The notes beneath the pieces were generated by a model. The model saw only the letters and a list, made by a program, of their open reading frames with translations, was not told where the DNA came from and did no database searches. Both the position numbers and the translations under genes were made by a program. 64,000 nt of DNA from CAYFWF01 sp964346815 (GTDB lineage Bacteria > Acidobacteriota > Aminicenantia > Aminicenantales > Aminicenantaceae), in NCBI GenBank assembly GCA_964346815.1, contig CAYFWF010000059.1, positions 13,245-77,244 on the forward strand, read 5' to 3'. Position 1 is the first letter of the stretch. Each line of letters opens with the position of its first letter. Positions 8,170 to 17,900 of this stretch are shown here, piece after piece.

Positions 8170-8688
8170 ATGCTCAAGTCGGTCAAGAAAAAACACGTTG
8201 TTCTCCTCATAATGACTCCATTCTTTTTAATGACCGCCTGCGGTCAAAAAACAGATGAGGATCTGATCCGAGAGCTGATGAAGGAGGTAGGCCATCATTT
8301 GGAGAAAAAAGACCTCAGAGGTCTTCTGAACTTGCTGGAAGACGACTACTCGGACTTCCACGGGAGGAACAAGAGCCAAACCGAGGGCATGGTCCAGTCC
8401 TACTTCAGTCAATTCCGAGGAATCGTCATCCATATCCTCCACACCAGGGTCGAGGAGATCGAGGCACAGGAGGCTTCTATTCAGTGTGATGTGGCACTCT
8501 CCTCAGGAGCGGCCCGAGCGTTTCGTAAGTTGATCAGAGTATCGACCGATAACTACCGTTTTAAGATCAAGCTCATAAAAAAAGAGGGCCGTTGGTCGAT
8601 TCGATATGCAGAGTGGGCCTACATAGGACTCGATGAACTCTTCCCTGAATCCCTGTCCATCCTAAAAAAAATCTTCTCCGATGAATAG
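8170..8688 (+). CDS. Small lipoprotein, NTF2-like fold likely
   Basis: A 172-residue putative lipoprotein. The N-terminus MLKSVKKKHVVLLIMTP with FLMTACGQ gives a lipobox Cys near residue 25. The rest (DEDLIRELMKEVGHHLEKKD, then a DYSDFHG turn and beta-rich C-terminal half ending in IRYAEWAYIGL) has the helix-then-curved-sheet pattern of SnoaL/NTF2-like proteins, but no catalytic residues can be assigned. It starts 42 bases after the beta-lactamase-like gene on the same strand and may be co-transcribed. Function unknown. Confidence 0.7.
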   Translation: MLKSVKKKHVVLLIMTPFFLMTACGQKTDEDLIRELMKEVGHHLEKKDLRGLLNLLEDDYSDFHGRNKSQTEGMVQSYFSQFRGIVIHILHTRVEEIEAQEASIQCDVALSSGAARAFRKLIRVSTDNYRFKIKLIKKEGRWSIRYAEWAYIGLDELFPESLSILKKIFSDE

Positions 8689-8700
8689 CATGAATAGGTC

Positions 8701-8868
8701 ATGAAAAGAGCGATCCAGCATAAGTCACGAAAATGGCGCCAAGACCGAGACATAATTTTTCATAAAAGATATAATAGAGAATCCGTTCCCTTCAAAGAAT
8801 TGGAGGAAACAAGAAGTCTTTTCGAAAACACTCTTATCGACCAGAGAAAACTAAAACAAGGAGGATGA
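8701..8868 (+). CDS. Possible small ORF overlapping the flavoprotein ribosome site
   Basis: An open frame of 55 codons (start MKRAIQHKSRKWRQD, end QRKLKQGG) whose TGA lies two bases before the ATG of the next gene, so it covers that gene's GGAGG. The product would be small and very basic at the N-terminus and matches nothing I recognise. Only a weak ribosome site precedes it, and a good -10 hexamer lies inside it at 8770-8775, so the segment may simply be a promoter region. Confidence 0.2.
   Translation: MKRAIQHKSRKWRQDRDIIFHKRYNRESVPFKELEETRSLFENTLIDQRKLKQGG
8747..8775 (+). promoter_or_regulatory. Candidate promoter of the thioredoxin-reductase-like gene
   Basis: A perfect TATAAT (8770-8775) with GAGACA (8747-8752) 17 bases upstream. 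The predicted start leaves a leader of about 90 nt before the ATG at 8870. Confidence 0.5.
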
Positions 8869-8869
8869 A

Positions 8870-9802
8870 ATGGGAGAACCTGCATCGGCAATAAAAAATA
8901 TAACGGTTGAAATCGTAGTGATCGGATCAGGGCCGGCAGGCCTGACCGCCGGCTTATATACATCACGTGCGGGAAGGAAAACAATCATCCTGGAAGGAAG
9001 AGTGGCATCCCGTTTATCCATCGGGTATGGACTGGAAAATTACCCTGGTTTCATTTCCATCGACAGCCAAGAACTCTTGGAAAGAATGAGAAAACACGCC
9101 CAACACTTTGGAGCAGAGATTATGAAAGGGGCTGCCATCAACTTCAGCCTGGCTACCGACCCGAAATATGTCACGACCAGAGACACCCTGATCGAGGCCA
9201 AAGCCGTCATCATTGCTACTGGCAGAGGCATTCCTCCCGGGAGGATGATCCAAGGGGAGGAAAGGTTCTTGGGGACGGGCGTGAGCTATTGCGCCACCTG
9301 TGATGGCCCTCTTTTCCGCGGCCAACAAGTCGTGGCTTTAGGGAACACCGATGAAGCGGCCGAAGACATCCTGGCGCTCAAAGGAATGGAATCCGACGTA
9401 CGCTGGATTCCTGGCGCGGATGAGATCAAGGTTTCAGACAATCTCTTAGAAGAAATCAGGGCAAAGGGCATCCCTATTCTCGAAAGGACAGCGATCAAAA
9501 AAATCGATGGTGACCATCGAGTTAAAAAAGTGGTCATCGAAAGAGAGGGGAGGGAAGAAGATCTGGATGTCGCAGCGATCTTTATTTTCAGAGACATCCC
9601 TTCGACATCGCTCTTCGGTAAAGCTGGCGTGGAGTTAGACCATAAGCAGTGTATCAAAGTGGACCGCTTTCAACGGACCAATCTCGAGGGAGTGTTCGCA
9701 GCGGGAGATGTGACCTGCGGAGGGCTTCAGATCGTATCTGCCGCTGGTGAAGGATGTGTGGCAGCGCTCCAAGCCATAGGTTACGTAAGAAAAAAATCTT
9801 AA
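8870..9802 (+). CDS. Thioredoxin-reductase-like flavoprotein lacking NADPH motifs
   Basis: A 310-residue member of the low-molecular-weight thioredoxin reductase family. The FAD dinucleotide motif GSGPAGLTAGLY (19-30), the redox-active CATC (141-144), the ATG segment at 116-118 and the C-terminal FAD motif GVFAAGDV with GLQIVSAAGEG are all present, so disulfide chemistry is expected. The middle domain lacks the usual NADPH signatures: the GGG(D/N)SA loop reads ALGNTDEAAED (156-166), and the HRRxxxR phosphate-binding motif is missing (WIPGADEIK instead). Similar losses are known in ferredoxin-dependent or deeply rooted thioredoxin reductases. The electron donor is therefore open. AAGGAGG precedes the ATG. 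Confidence 0.85.
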   Translation: MGEPASAIKNITVEIVVIGSGPAGLTAGLYTSRAGRKTIILEGRVASRLSIGYGLENYPGFISIDSQELLERMRKHAQHFGAEIMKGAAINFSLATDPKYVTTRDTLIEAKAVIIATGRGIPPGRMIQGEERFLGTGVSYCATCDGPLFRGQQVVALGNTDEAAEDILALKGMESDVRWIPGADEIKVSDNLLEEIRAKGIPILERTAIKKIDGDHRVKKVVIEREGREEDLDVAAIFIFRDIPSTSLFGKAGVELDHKQCIKVDRFQRTNLEGVFAAGDVTCGGLQIVSAAGEGCVAALQAIGYVRKKS

Positions 9803-9853
9803 TGAAGATCTCTGAGTGCAGAGCCCTTTGTCATCCCAGATAGAGATCTTCAT
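9802..9853. repeat. 12-bp inverted repeat between convergent genes
   Basis: Arms atgaagatctct (9802-9813) and its exact reverse complement (9842-9853) around a 28-base loop. The right arm is coding sequence for the last residues of the aldo/keto reductase. It could stop transcription from both sides, but no T-run follows either arm. Confidence 0.5.
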
Positions 9854-11048
9854 CGATCAGGGATTTTATCCTCGAGCCGATGTCGATATCTCTGCGGCAG
9901 GAAGCTGTGCAGGGGGAACATTCCCGGCAAACGTTGAGCCCTTGATTTTCAGGAAGCTCGGCAATTGTCGTTCTTGCTTGGACATAATTTCCGTAGCCTT
10001 TGGCATACATGTAGGACCTCATGAGCTTCGGAACTTCGACTCCACGGGGGCAAGTAGGAATACAGGAACGGCAGTTTTGGCAGTAAAGCGTACCTCTCAT
10101 GGATCCGGCTAACTGAAGGTCTCTCTGTTCTTTTCCGGTCAAGGCCAGATCATTCATGACGCCCAGGTTCAGGTCTAGCTGCTCAAAAGTGGTCACCCCG
10201 GGGATGGTGGTGCACACGTTTTCGTCATTCAACACCCATTTCAAGGCTGCCTGATGATTGATCTCCACATCCGGATCCTGCTGCAGCCGTCTTCCTCCCT
10301 GGGTCTTCATGGCAACCACTCCTACGCCTTTTCCCACCGCATACTGGATGGCCTTTTTTACTTCTTCCTTCTCCTCCTGGACATAATTGTAGGCCGTAAG
10401 CACGACGTCATAAATCCCTGCATCAGCAGTCGCTCTTATGACATTCGCCATATCTGCATGAGTGGTCGTTCCAATAAATCTTGCTTTCCCTTGTTTTTTT
10501 GCCTTGACCAGGGCATTCATCAACGGCTCATAGGTCGCCATCTGGGGGCTGTAGCAGCTATGGAGGTAAAGGATGTCCACATAATCCGTTCGCAACCTCT
10601 GAAGGCTTGTCTCGAGCTGCTCGAAAAGATTCTCTGCGGTGGCCCCGGGCTCCCGGGCACTTCCTCTCAAGAGAAAAACGCGCTTTTCATTATCGCGAGC
10701 GAAGCGCATCTTGGTCGCCACATAAACCTTTTCCCGGTTCCCGTTCCTCTCCAACACCTCACCTATAACCCTTTCACTGTTTCCTCTCAAGTATACATGG
10801 GCTGTGTCCAGGTGTGTGATGCCCCTATCCAGCGCCCTTTTTATCAAATCCGGGCTGTCGGAGTTCATCACTCCGAAACTGACTATCGGAATCCGCAGAT
10901 TTGTGCGGCCCAAAGTGCGGTAGATAATTTTGGACTCCCTTTCTTGACCGACGATTTCTTTGTTGAGAAATGGAGTCGCAAGACCTGCGGAGAAAAGTCC
11001 GAAGGCTGATTTTCCGATAAATTCTCGTCTCTTCATTCTGTGTCCCAT
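9831..11048 (-). CDS. Tat-exported aldo/keto reductase with C-terminal 4Fe-4S clusters
   Basis: A 405-residue oxidoreductase. A twin-arginine signal (MKRREFIGKSAFG) predicts folded export with cofactors already inserted. The body is an aldo/keto reductase TIM barrel (YRTLGRTNLRIPIVSFGVMN, LDTAHVYLRGNSE, VATKMRF, DILYLHSCYS). The last ~85 residues are a ferredoxin-like module with CQNCRSCIPTCP and CRECSPCTASC, enough cysteines for two 4Fe-4S clusters. Such proteins are common in anaerobes; their substrates are mostly unknown. The ATG at 11046-11048 is preferred over an internal one because AGGAG sits five bases before it. It converges on the thioredoxin-reductase-like gene and has no operon partner. 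Confidence 0.9.
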   Translation of the reverse strand: MGHRMKRREFIGKSAFGLFSAGLATPFLNKEIVGQERESKIIYRTLGRTNLRIPIVSFGVMNSDSPDLIKRALDRGITHLDTAHVYLRGNSERVIGEVLERNGNREKVYVATKMRFARDNEKRVFLLRGSAREPGATAENLFEQLETSLQRLRTDYVDILYLHSCYSPQMATYEPLMNALVKAKKQGKARFIGTTTHADMANVIRATADAGIYDVVLTAYNYVQEEKEEVKKAIQYAVGKGVGVVAMKTQGGRRLQQDPDVEINHQAALKWVLNDENVCTTIPGVTTFEQLDLNLGVMNDLALTGKEQRDLQLAGSMRGTLYCQNCRSCIPTCPRGVEVPKLMRSYMYAKGYGNYVQARTTIAELPENQGLNVCRECSPCTASCRRDIDIGSRIKSLIDEDLYLG

Positions 11049-11264
11049 TCTAACTCCTAAATTAAAATTATAGGAAAACTAAAGATTTGACTGCCTATTC
11101 TATCACGATGATCCTTTTTTTCAACCTTTTTTGCCAGTATGTTTTTTCTCTTCCAAAATCGTGATGGCATTTATCAAATCTTTGCTGACTTTTTTCCATG
11201 ATTTTCATACTTGATAAAAATTTTATTATCGAGGAAAATGGATATTTATTATCGGGAGGTAAGA

Positions 11265-11987
11265 ATGGAGAAGAAAATTATTCAAATCTCAATATTCCTC
11301 TTTCTGGTTTTGACTCTCTGCACAACAAACATCACGGCCAGCCAAACAGAGGAAACAGAAAGCAAAGTTCCAGAACTTACGGCCTTTCACGAAATCATCT
11401 ATCCCATCTGGCATACTGCCTACCCGGAAAAAGACTACGAGGCCCTGCGAAGTTATGTCCCGGAGATCAACCGTCTGGCTGGAGATCTCTACAGAGCCAC
11501 ACTCCCTGGAATCCTGAGAGACAAGAAAACCAGATGGGAGAAAGGGATTAAGGAATTCAAACAAGTCGTGGAGGAATACAACAAAGCAGCTGCCGGCGAT
11601 GACAACCAATCCCTTTTGAATGCGGCCGAAGAACTGCATTCCAAGTTCGAGATGTTGGTTCGAATCATCAGACCTGCTCTCAGAGAGGTCGATGAATTCC
11701 ACAAAGTTCTGTACGTGGTCTACCACAAATATCTCCCGAAAAAAGAATTCCACAGCATAAAGTCTGTGGCTGACGATCTGGTACAAAAAGCAGAGGCCGT
11801 CACAAAAGCCTCGCTTCCCAAAAGGCTTGAATCCAAGGCCGAAGATTTCACTGCCGCTGCCCAGGAATTGTATGCTTCTTCGAAATCTTTAACCGAAGCT
11901 TGCCAGCAGGGAAATGAGGAGTCCATCGAAAAAGCAATCGATCATCTGCATACAAAGTACCAGAATCTGGAAAAGATCTTCGACTGA
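11265..11987 (+). CDS. Exported helical protein with two 104-residue His-containing repeats
   Basis: A 240-residue exported protein that I do not recognise by name. A signal peptide (IIQISIFLFLVLTLC) is followed by two tandem homologous halves, roughly 38-137 and 142-240. Each half begins with FH, has a second His eight residues later and an LH near its end: His42, His50, His125 and His146, His154, His229. The spacing is identical in the two halves with a period of 104. The predicted structure is all alpha-helical, probably bundles. Conserved His at fixed spacing suggests metal or heme binding, but this is inference. GGGAGG lies before the ATG at 11265. The gene stands alone upstream of the GH2 lipoprotein. 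Confidence 0.75.
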   Translation: MEKKIIQISIFLFLVLTLCTTNITASQTEETESKVPELTAFHEIIYPIWHTAYPEKDYEALRSYVPEINRLAGDLYRATLPGILRDKKTRWEKGIKEFKQVVEEYNKAAAGDDNQSLLNAAEELHSKFEMLVRIIRPALREVDEFHKVLYVVYHKYLPKKEFHSIKSVADDLVQKAEAVTKASLPKRLESKAEDFTAAAQELYASSKSLTEACQQGNEESIEKAIDHLHTKYQNLEKIFD

Positions 11988-12051
11988 ATTATTGTCCTGC
12001 AGAATATACTCTCTTCAGGAACAGATTCGTCAGGTTGCCGAGAGGTACAGA

Positions 12052-13884
12052 ATGACAAGAAAATCGCCTATCGAAAAGATCACAACGCTTATTCTGATAA
12101 CATTTTTCCTCTTAGCGGCAGTCTCCTGCACCAAAAAAACATCAGAACCTGATATGGAATGGCGTCCGGTCGAGGGGCGTATCATGACACGTTGGGCCAA
12201 AGATGTTTCCCCGGCCGACGTTCATCCAGATTATCCCCGCCCCCAAATGGTGCGGGAGGAGTGGATGGGGCTCAACGGCTTATGGGAATATGCAATTCTT
12301 CCTGAAAGCAAGAGCGCTCCAGAACAGTTCGACGGACCCATACTGGTTCCCTTTCCCGTCGAATCCGCTCTCTCAGGGGTGCAAAAACCGGTGGGAAAGG
12401 AAAACCGTCTCTGGTACAGGCGGACATTCAGTATTCCTGAAAGGTGGTCGCAAAAGCGCATTCTCCTGCATTTCGAAGCTGTGGATTGGGAGACGACAGT
12501 CTGGATCAACGATAGAGAGCTGGGATTCCACCGTGGCGGATACGATCCTTTTACGTTCGATATCACCGACTTCATAAAAAAAAAGGGACCCCAGGAAATC
12601 GTTCTTTCTGTGTGGGATCCGATCGATGAGGGCTTCCAGCCCCACGGAAAACAGGTGAAAGAACCTCGAGGAATCTGGTACACTTCGGTCACAGGAATAT
12701 GGCGGACCGTATGGCTTGAACCGGTCGATCAAAAGTGCATCCAGTCTTTCAAAGTCTATCCCGACATCGATACCCAAGAAGTCCGCATTTCGGTTTCTTG
12801 TACGGATGAAACACCGGGATATCGATTGGAGATCGAGGTCCAAGAAGAAGGAACGATGAAAGGACAGGCTACAGGCTTGGCAGGGAGAGAAATCTCGATT
12901 CCTATCCATAATCCCAGACTCTGGTCCCCAGATTCTCCTTTCCTGTATGATCTGGTCATTGCATTGAAGGACCGCCGGGGCAGGGAAACCGATCGTATAG
13001 AAAGCTATTTCGGCATGCGAAAAATATCGCTCGGAAAGGATGATGAAGGGGTGACCAGGATTTTTCTGAACAATGAACCCCAGTTCATGATCGGCCCTTT
13101 AGACCAGGGCTGGTGGCCTGACGGTTTCTATACAGCGCCCACAGACGAGGCCTTGCGCTACGATCTCGAAGTGATCAAGAAACTGGGCATGAATATGCTG
13201 CGAAAACATGTCAAGATCGAACCTCGACGATTTTATTACTGGTGCGACACACTGGGCGTTCTTGTCTGGCAGGACATGCCAAACGGCGATGCTCATGTCG
13301 GGAAAGGGGCAGACGATATCATACGCTCTCCGGAATCGGCCCGGCAATTCGAACTCGAATTGAAAGGTATGATCGAAACATTGTTCAACCACCCTTGCAT
13401 CGTGATGTGGGTTCCCTTCAATGAAGGATGGGGACAGTATGATACGGTGGGTATCGTGGAAATGATTAAGGAGCTTGATCCCACACGTTTGGTCGACAAC
13501 GCCAGCGGGTGGGCCGACCGAGGAGCAGGTGATGTTCATGATATCCATTCCTATCCCGGCCCCGATGCCCCTCCCAACGAGCCCGGTCGTGCGGCCGTGT
13601 TGGGAGAGTTCGGAGGCCTGGGCCTCCCGATAAAAGGACATACCTGGCAGGATGAAAAAAACTGGGGATACCGCACCTATGAAAATCCCGAAGAGCTGAC
13701 CAATGCCTACGCAGGTCTTATCGAGAAATTGAAATATCTGATAAAAGGAGGATTATCTGCTGCAGTCTATACCCAAACAACCGATGTAGAAATAGAGGTG
13801 AACGGGTTGATGACCTATGACCGCGCAATCATCAAAATGAATCCCGAACGGCTGGCTGATATAAACAAAAAGCTTTGCAAATAA
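12052..13884 (+). CDS. Lipoprotein glycoside hydrolase family 2
   Basis: A 610-residue GH2 enzyme, the family of beta-galactosidases, beta-glucuronidases and beta-mannosidases. Lipobox LLAAVSC places the lipid-modified Cys at residue 26. Domains in order: sugar-binding jelly roll (WYRRTFSIPERW, VDWETTVWINDRELGFHRGG), immunoglobulin-like domain (LWSPDSPFLYDLVIAL), then a TIM barrel with the acid/base Glu458 in FNEGW and the probable nucleophile Glu519 in LGEFGG. The barrel is short and the exact sugar specificity cannot be read. The frame extends back to 11914, overlapping the previous gene; the ATG at 12052 begins the signal peptide and is chosen. The gene is followed directly by a copy of the dispersed repeat. 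Confidence 0.9.
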   Translation: MTRKSPIEKITTLILITFFLLAAVSCTKKTSEPDMEWRPVEGRIMTRWAKDVSPADVHPDYPRPQMVREEWMGLNGLWEYAILPESKSAPEQFDGPILVPFPVESALSGVQKPVGKENRLWYRRTFSIPERWSQKRILLHFEAVDWETTVWINDRELGFHRGGYDPFTFDITDFIKKKGPQEIVLSVWDPIDEGFQPHGKQVKEPRGIWYTSVTGIWRTVWLEPVDQKCIQSFKVYPDIDTQEVRISVSCTDETPGYRLEIEVQEEGTMKGQATGLAGREISIPIHNPRLWSPDSPFLYDLVIALKDRRGRETDRIESYFGMRKISLGKDDEGVTRIFLNNEPQFMIGPLDQGWWPDGFYTAPTDEALRYDLEVIKKLGMNMLRKHVKIEPRRFYYWCDTLGVLVWQDMPNGDAHVGKGADDIIRSPESARQFELELKGMIETLFNHPCIVMWVPFNEGWGQYDTVGIVEMIKELDPTRLVDNASGWADRGAGDVHDIHSYPGPDAPPNEPGRAAVLGEFGGLGLPIKGHTWQDEKNWGYRTYENPEELTNAYAGLIEKLKYLIKGGLSAAVYTQTTDVEIEVNGLMTYDRAIIKMNPERLADINKKLCK

Positions 13885-13914
13885 TTTAGGGACAGTATAC
13901 TCATTCACTGAATT
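13885..13914 (+). repeat. Dispersed repeat copy B
   Basis: Begins on the base after the GH2 stop codon. It reads GGGACAGTATACTCATTCAC in its core and matches copy A (5461-5491, opposite strand) and the two arms at 18906-19000. Confidence 0.6.
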
Positions 13915-14026
13915 GTTCCTCCATAAAAAAAATTCTTGGTTCGAGGGAGACATCTTAAACTTTTTTGGAATAAAAACGTAATAGAAAAGAGTATATCAAG
14001 ACGATTGTTCAAAGGAGGTTTATATC

Positions 14027-14752
14027 ATGAAAAAAATGATCACATTCTCTTTCTTGAGTATTTTTCTTTTCAGTTTGGCAGCTTCTTCTGGGTCTGCTCA
14101 GTCGGTCGAAGACATCCTGCAGAAAATGATCGAAAATCAGGGCGGGAAAACAACTCTCGAAAGTATCGAAGATACCACTATGAGCGGCACGATAGAACTC
14201 GCTCAGATGGGCTTGAACGGAACCATCACTGTTTATAAAAAGGAACCGGACAAAAGGCGTGTAGATGTGGAAGTAATGGGCATGCTCATCACCCAAGCTT
14301 ATGACGGATCGATGGCCTGGTGGGTCAATCCTCAGACTGGAGCAACCGAGGAAATGCCTGTGACAGAAGCTGCGGGCATGAAGAGAGAGAGCATGCCCAG
14401 TGTCGCTATCCTGAATCCCAAAAAATATGGCCTCAGTTACGCTCTCAAAGGCAAAGAGCAAATTGAAGGAAAAGATCACTTTGTCCTCGAACAAACCTAC
14501 CCTGACGGCTTCAAGGTTACTCTATACCTGGACAGCAAAACCTATCTCGCCACAAAATCCAAAGGCATATCGAAAACCCAAATGGGAGAAGTGGAATTCG
14601 AACAGTCTATTTCAGACTACAAGAAAGTCAACGGTATGATGATTCCTCATGCGGTTACATCATATCAAAACGGCGCAGAATACATGAAAATCTCTCTTAC
14701 GGAGATCAAGTTCAACACAGGCCTAGAAGATTCTTTTTTTAAAATGAACTGA
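14027..14752 (+). CDS. Exported LolA/LppX-like outer-membrane lipoprotein-sorting-type protein
   Basis: A 241-residue protein with a clean signal peptide ending SSGSAQ, then SVEDILQKMIENQGG and an extended run of beta strands (TMSGTIELAQMG, YKKEPDKRRVDVEVMG, AWWVNPQTG, HFVLEQTYPDGFKVTLYLDS, YKKVNGMMIPHAV). This is the half-open beta-barrel pattern of the LolA/LppX fold seen in many exported proteins that bind acyl chains. AAAGGAGG precedes the ATG. No localisation partner genes are adjacent, so a role in lipoprotein sorting proper is not shown; lipid binding in the periplasm is a reasonable guess. Confidence 0.75.
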   Translation: MKKMITFSFLSIFLFSLAASSGSAQSVEDILQKMIENQGGKTTLESIEDTTMSGTIELAQMGLNGTITVYKKEPDKRRVDVEVMGMLITQAYDGSMAWWVNPQTGATEEMPVTEAAGMKRESMPSVAILNPKKYGLSYALKGKEQIEGKDHFVLEQTYPDGFKVTLYLDSKTYLATKSKGISKTQMGEVEFEQSISDYKKVNGMMIPHAVTSYQNGAEYMKISLTEIKFNTGLEDSFFKMN

Positions 14753-14864
14753 TAAGCCTCGACAGAGTCACCTGTACAAAGGGCCCAACGACTCAATAAA
14801 GACACTTTTAAGGAGAGTTAATCGCATAGCTGCATAAAAAAAGCCTTTCTCCGCCGCGTTGATT

Positions 14865-14893
14865 TTGACACATACAGCTTGACCGTTTATTAT
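14865..14893 (+). promoter_or_regulatory. Sigma-70 type promoter of the first kinase-TPR gene
   Basis: TTGACA (14865-14870), 17 bases, TATTAT (14888-14893). It ends 38 bases before the ATG at 14932, so the leader is about 30 nt. This layout closely parallels the promoter of the paralogous gene at 56720. Confidence 0.75.
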
Positions 14894-14931
14894 GAACACA
14901 TAAACAGTAGAATAACGAGGACTATCCCAGA

Positions 14932-17900
14932 ATGAAATGCCCAAAATGTCAGCATGAAAATCCCTCCAGCACCCGGTTCTGCGGCAATTGTGGAATGCCG
15001 CTCTATTATTCTGCCGGAGAAATCGAATCGGCCAAAACATTGACTCTCGAAACTCCCATCAAAGAGTTGGAGAGAGGCGCGATTTTTGCCGGCCGGTACG
15101 AGATCATAGAAAAGCTGGGAAAAGGAGGAATGGGGAATGTCTACAGAGTCCTTGACAAGAAAATAAACGAGGAGCTGGCTTTAAAGCTGATAAAGCCTGA
15201 AATCGCTGACAGCAAAACGATCGAGCGCTTTGGCAACGAAATGAAAACAGCTCGGAAGATATCCCACAAAAATGTTTGCCGCATGTATCATCTCAGCGAA
15301 GATTCCGGCACCCATTACATCACTATGGAGTACGTCCCTGGTGAAAGCTTGAAAAATGTGATCAGAATGACAAGGCAGCTCACGCCAGGAACAGCCGTAA
15401 ACATCACAAAGCAAATCAGTGAAGGACTGATCGAAGCCCACAGGTTGGGAGTCATACATCGCGACCTCAAGCCTCAGAACATCATGATCGACAGAGAAGG
15501 CACCGCCCGAATTATGGATTTTGGCATCGCTCGCTCACTCGAAACGGAAGGAACCACTGCTGGGGAGGCTATGATTGGCACACCAGAGTACATGTCTCCA
15601 GAACAGACCGAATCAAAATATGTCGATCAACGATCGGATATCTATTCACTGGGGATCATCCTCTTCGAAATGCTCACAGGAAGAGTGCCCTTTGAGGGGG
15701 AAACCCCCATAAGCATAGCCATGAAACACAAGAGCGAGAATCCCCCGTATCCCACGAAGTATAACAGCCAGATTCCCGAAGACCTCAGCAGAATAATCCT
15801 GAGATGCCTCAAAAAAGAGAAAGAAAAAAGATACCAAAATGCAGAGGAATTTTTTACAGTCCTGAAACGATATGAGGAGACTCTGCCAACAACAGAGAGG
15901 ATCATTCCCAAAAGGAAAGGAGCCACTGGAAAAAAAATCGCAGGAAGCTTCGGAGTAAAAAGATTTCTCCTCCCAGTTTTGACTTCAATAGCTATCGTCA
16001 TCGCTGGATTCGTCATTTGGCGGCTTTTGCCACAAAGACAGGCTATCCTTCCCCCTTCCGACAAGCCATCTCTCGCGGTCATGTACTTCAAGAACAACAC
16101 CGGAGATGAGGGCTTGGATCATTGGAGGACTGCCTTGGCCGACCTTTTGATTACAGATCTTTCCCAATCGAAGCTCATAAGGATTATGAGTGCCGAAGTT
16201 CTTTACAACATTCTCGATAATCTGGGACAACTCAATGCCGAGTCTTATTCTTCAGAAATCCTGAAGGAAGTCGCTTCCCGGGGGAGAACAGATAAAATCC
16301 TGGTGGGTAACTTTACAAGGGCCGAAAATGCGTTCCGTATCAACACAACTCTCCAGGATGGACAAACAGGAGAGCTCATCGCTTCGGAAAGCGTGGAAGG
16401 AATAGGGGAAAGAAGTTTCTATGCCATGGTGGATGAGCTGACCAGACGAATCAAGGTCCATTTTGCACTCTCTGAGGAACAAATCACTGCAGATATCGAC
16501 AGCAGGATAGAAACCATAACCACCAGCTCACCAGAAGCTTACAAACTTTACAGTGAGGGAAGAACCCACCATCTCCAGGCTGATTATTGGAAAAGCCTTT
16601 CTGTCATGCAGAAAGCTCTGGAAATCGATCCTGAATTCGCTATGGCCTGGAGATCGGTTGCCATGTCCTACAGCAATCTCGGTGTGAATCCGGCAAAGAT
16701 CAATGCGATTCAGAAAGCTTTTGATTTAAGGGGCCGGGTCTCGGAAAGAGAAAGGTATGTTATCGAAGCGGATTACTACAGATCATGGGAAAAAAGCTAT
16801 GACAAAGCGATGGAGGCCTACCAAAGCCTCCTGGAGCTCTATCCGGATGACCGAATCGGCAACACCAATCTAGGGATATTGTATTTTGAACTGGAAGAAT
16901 GGGATAAGGCCATTGAGCATTATGAGAGAAATATCCGGAACAATCCTGATGACGTGCTCGCGACCTCGAACCTTGCAGAAACTTATGAGGCTATGGGGTT
17001 GTACGACTCAGCCTTCGAAACGCTGGAAAGCTTCCTCCAAAGGAATCCTGACCGAATGGGTTTCTATCTCATGCAGGCCCGAAGCTGCCTCTATCAAGGG
17101 AAATACGATCTCGCCATCGTCAAACTGAATGAAGCGCTTTCTCTAAACCCTGAGATTCAGCCTACCTACGACGGACATATGGGTATCATTTCGTTGTTGA
17201 AAGGCGATATGAGATCTGCTGAAATACAATTCCAAAAATTGCCTGAAGGAAGCCCGGACAGAAGATTCCATACGGCGAACCTCTTACTCCATCAGGGCAA
17301 ATTTGAACAGATGAGAGATGAGCTTTCCACGACTCCGGTTCTCCACGAATCCCTGGGCTATTTCCTCCTCAGGACTGGCCAGCCTGAGGAGGCACTTCGG
17401 CAGTTCGATACTGCCATGGAGAGCGCTGTGAAGACGGAAAGCTTGTCGAATAAAACGCGGCTTCTGCACGCAAAAGGGGTAGCTTATGCTTATATGAAAT
17501 CTTTTGACGAAGCTTCGAGAATAGCGAATGAACTGAAAGCAGGGCTGCCGCCCTGGATGCAGAAAAAGCTCTCAAGGTATTACGATCATCTCATGGGCAC
17601 GATAAAATTGGAAAGAGGAGAGACGGCCGAGGCGATCAGCTTCCTGAAAAAAGCTGAGCTGTCCTTATATGCTCCCGAGGGCAATTTCCCTCCAATTCAG
17701 GCATGGTTTATCAGCACCTTAGCAGAGGCATACTTCGAGGCAGGAGATCTGGGGCTGGCGCAGCAAAAATACGAAAACGTGCTCACCCTTCATCTGGGCC
17801 GGCTCAGCCAGGGGGATTTTTACGTTCGATGCTTTTACATGCTGGGTAAGATTCATGAAAAAAAAGACCAGAGGAAACGTGCTGTCGAACATTATGAAAG

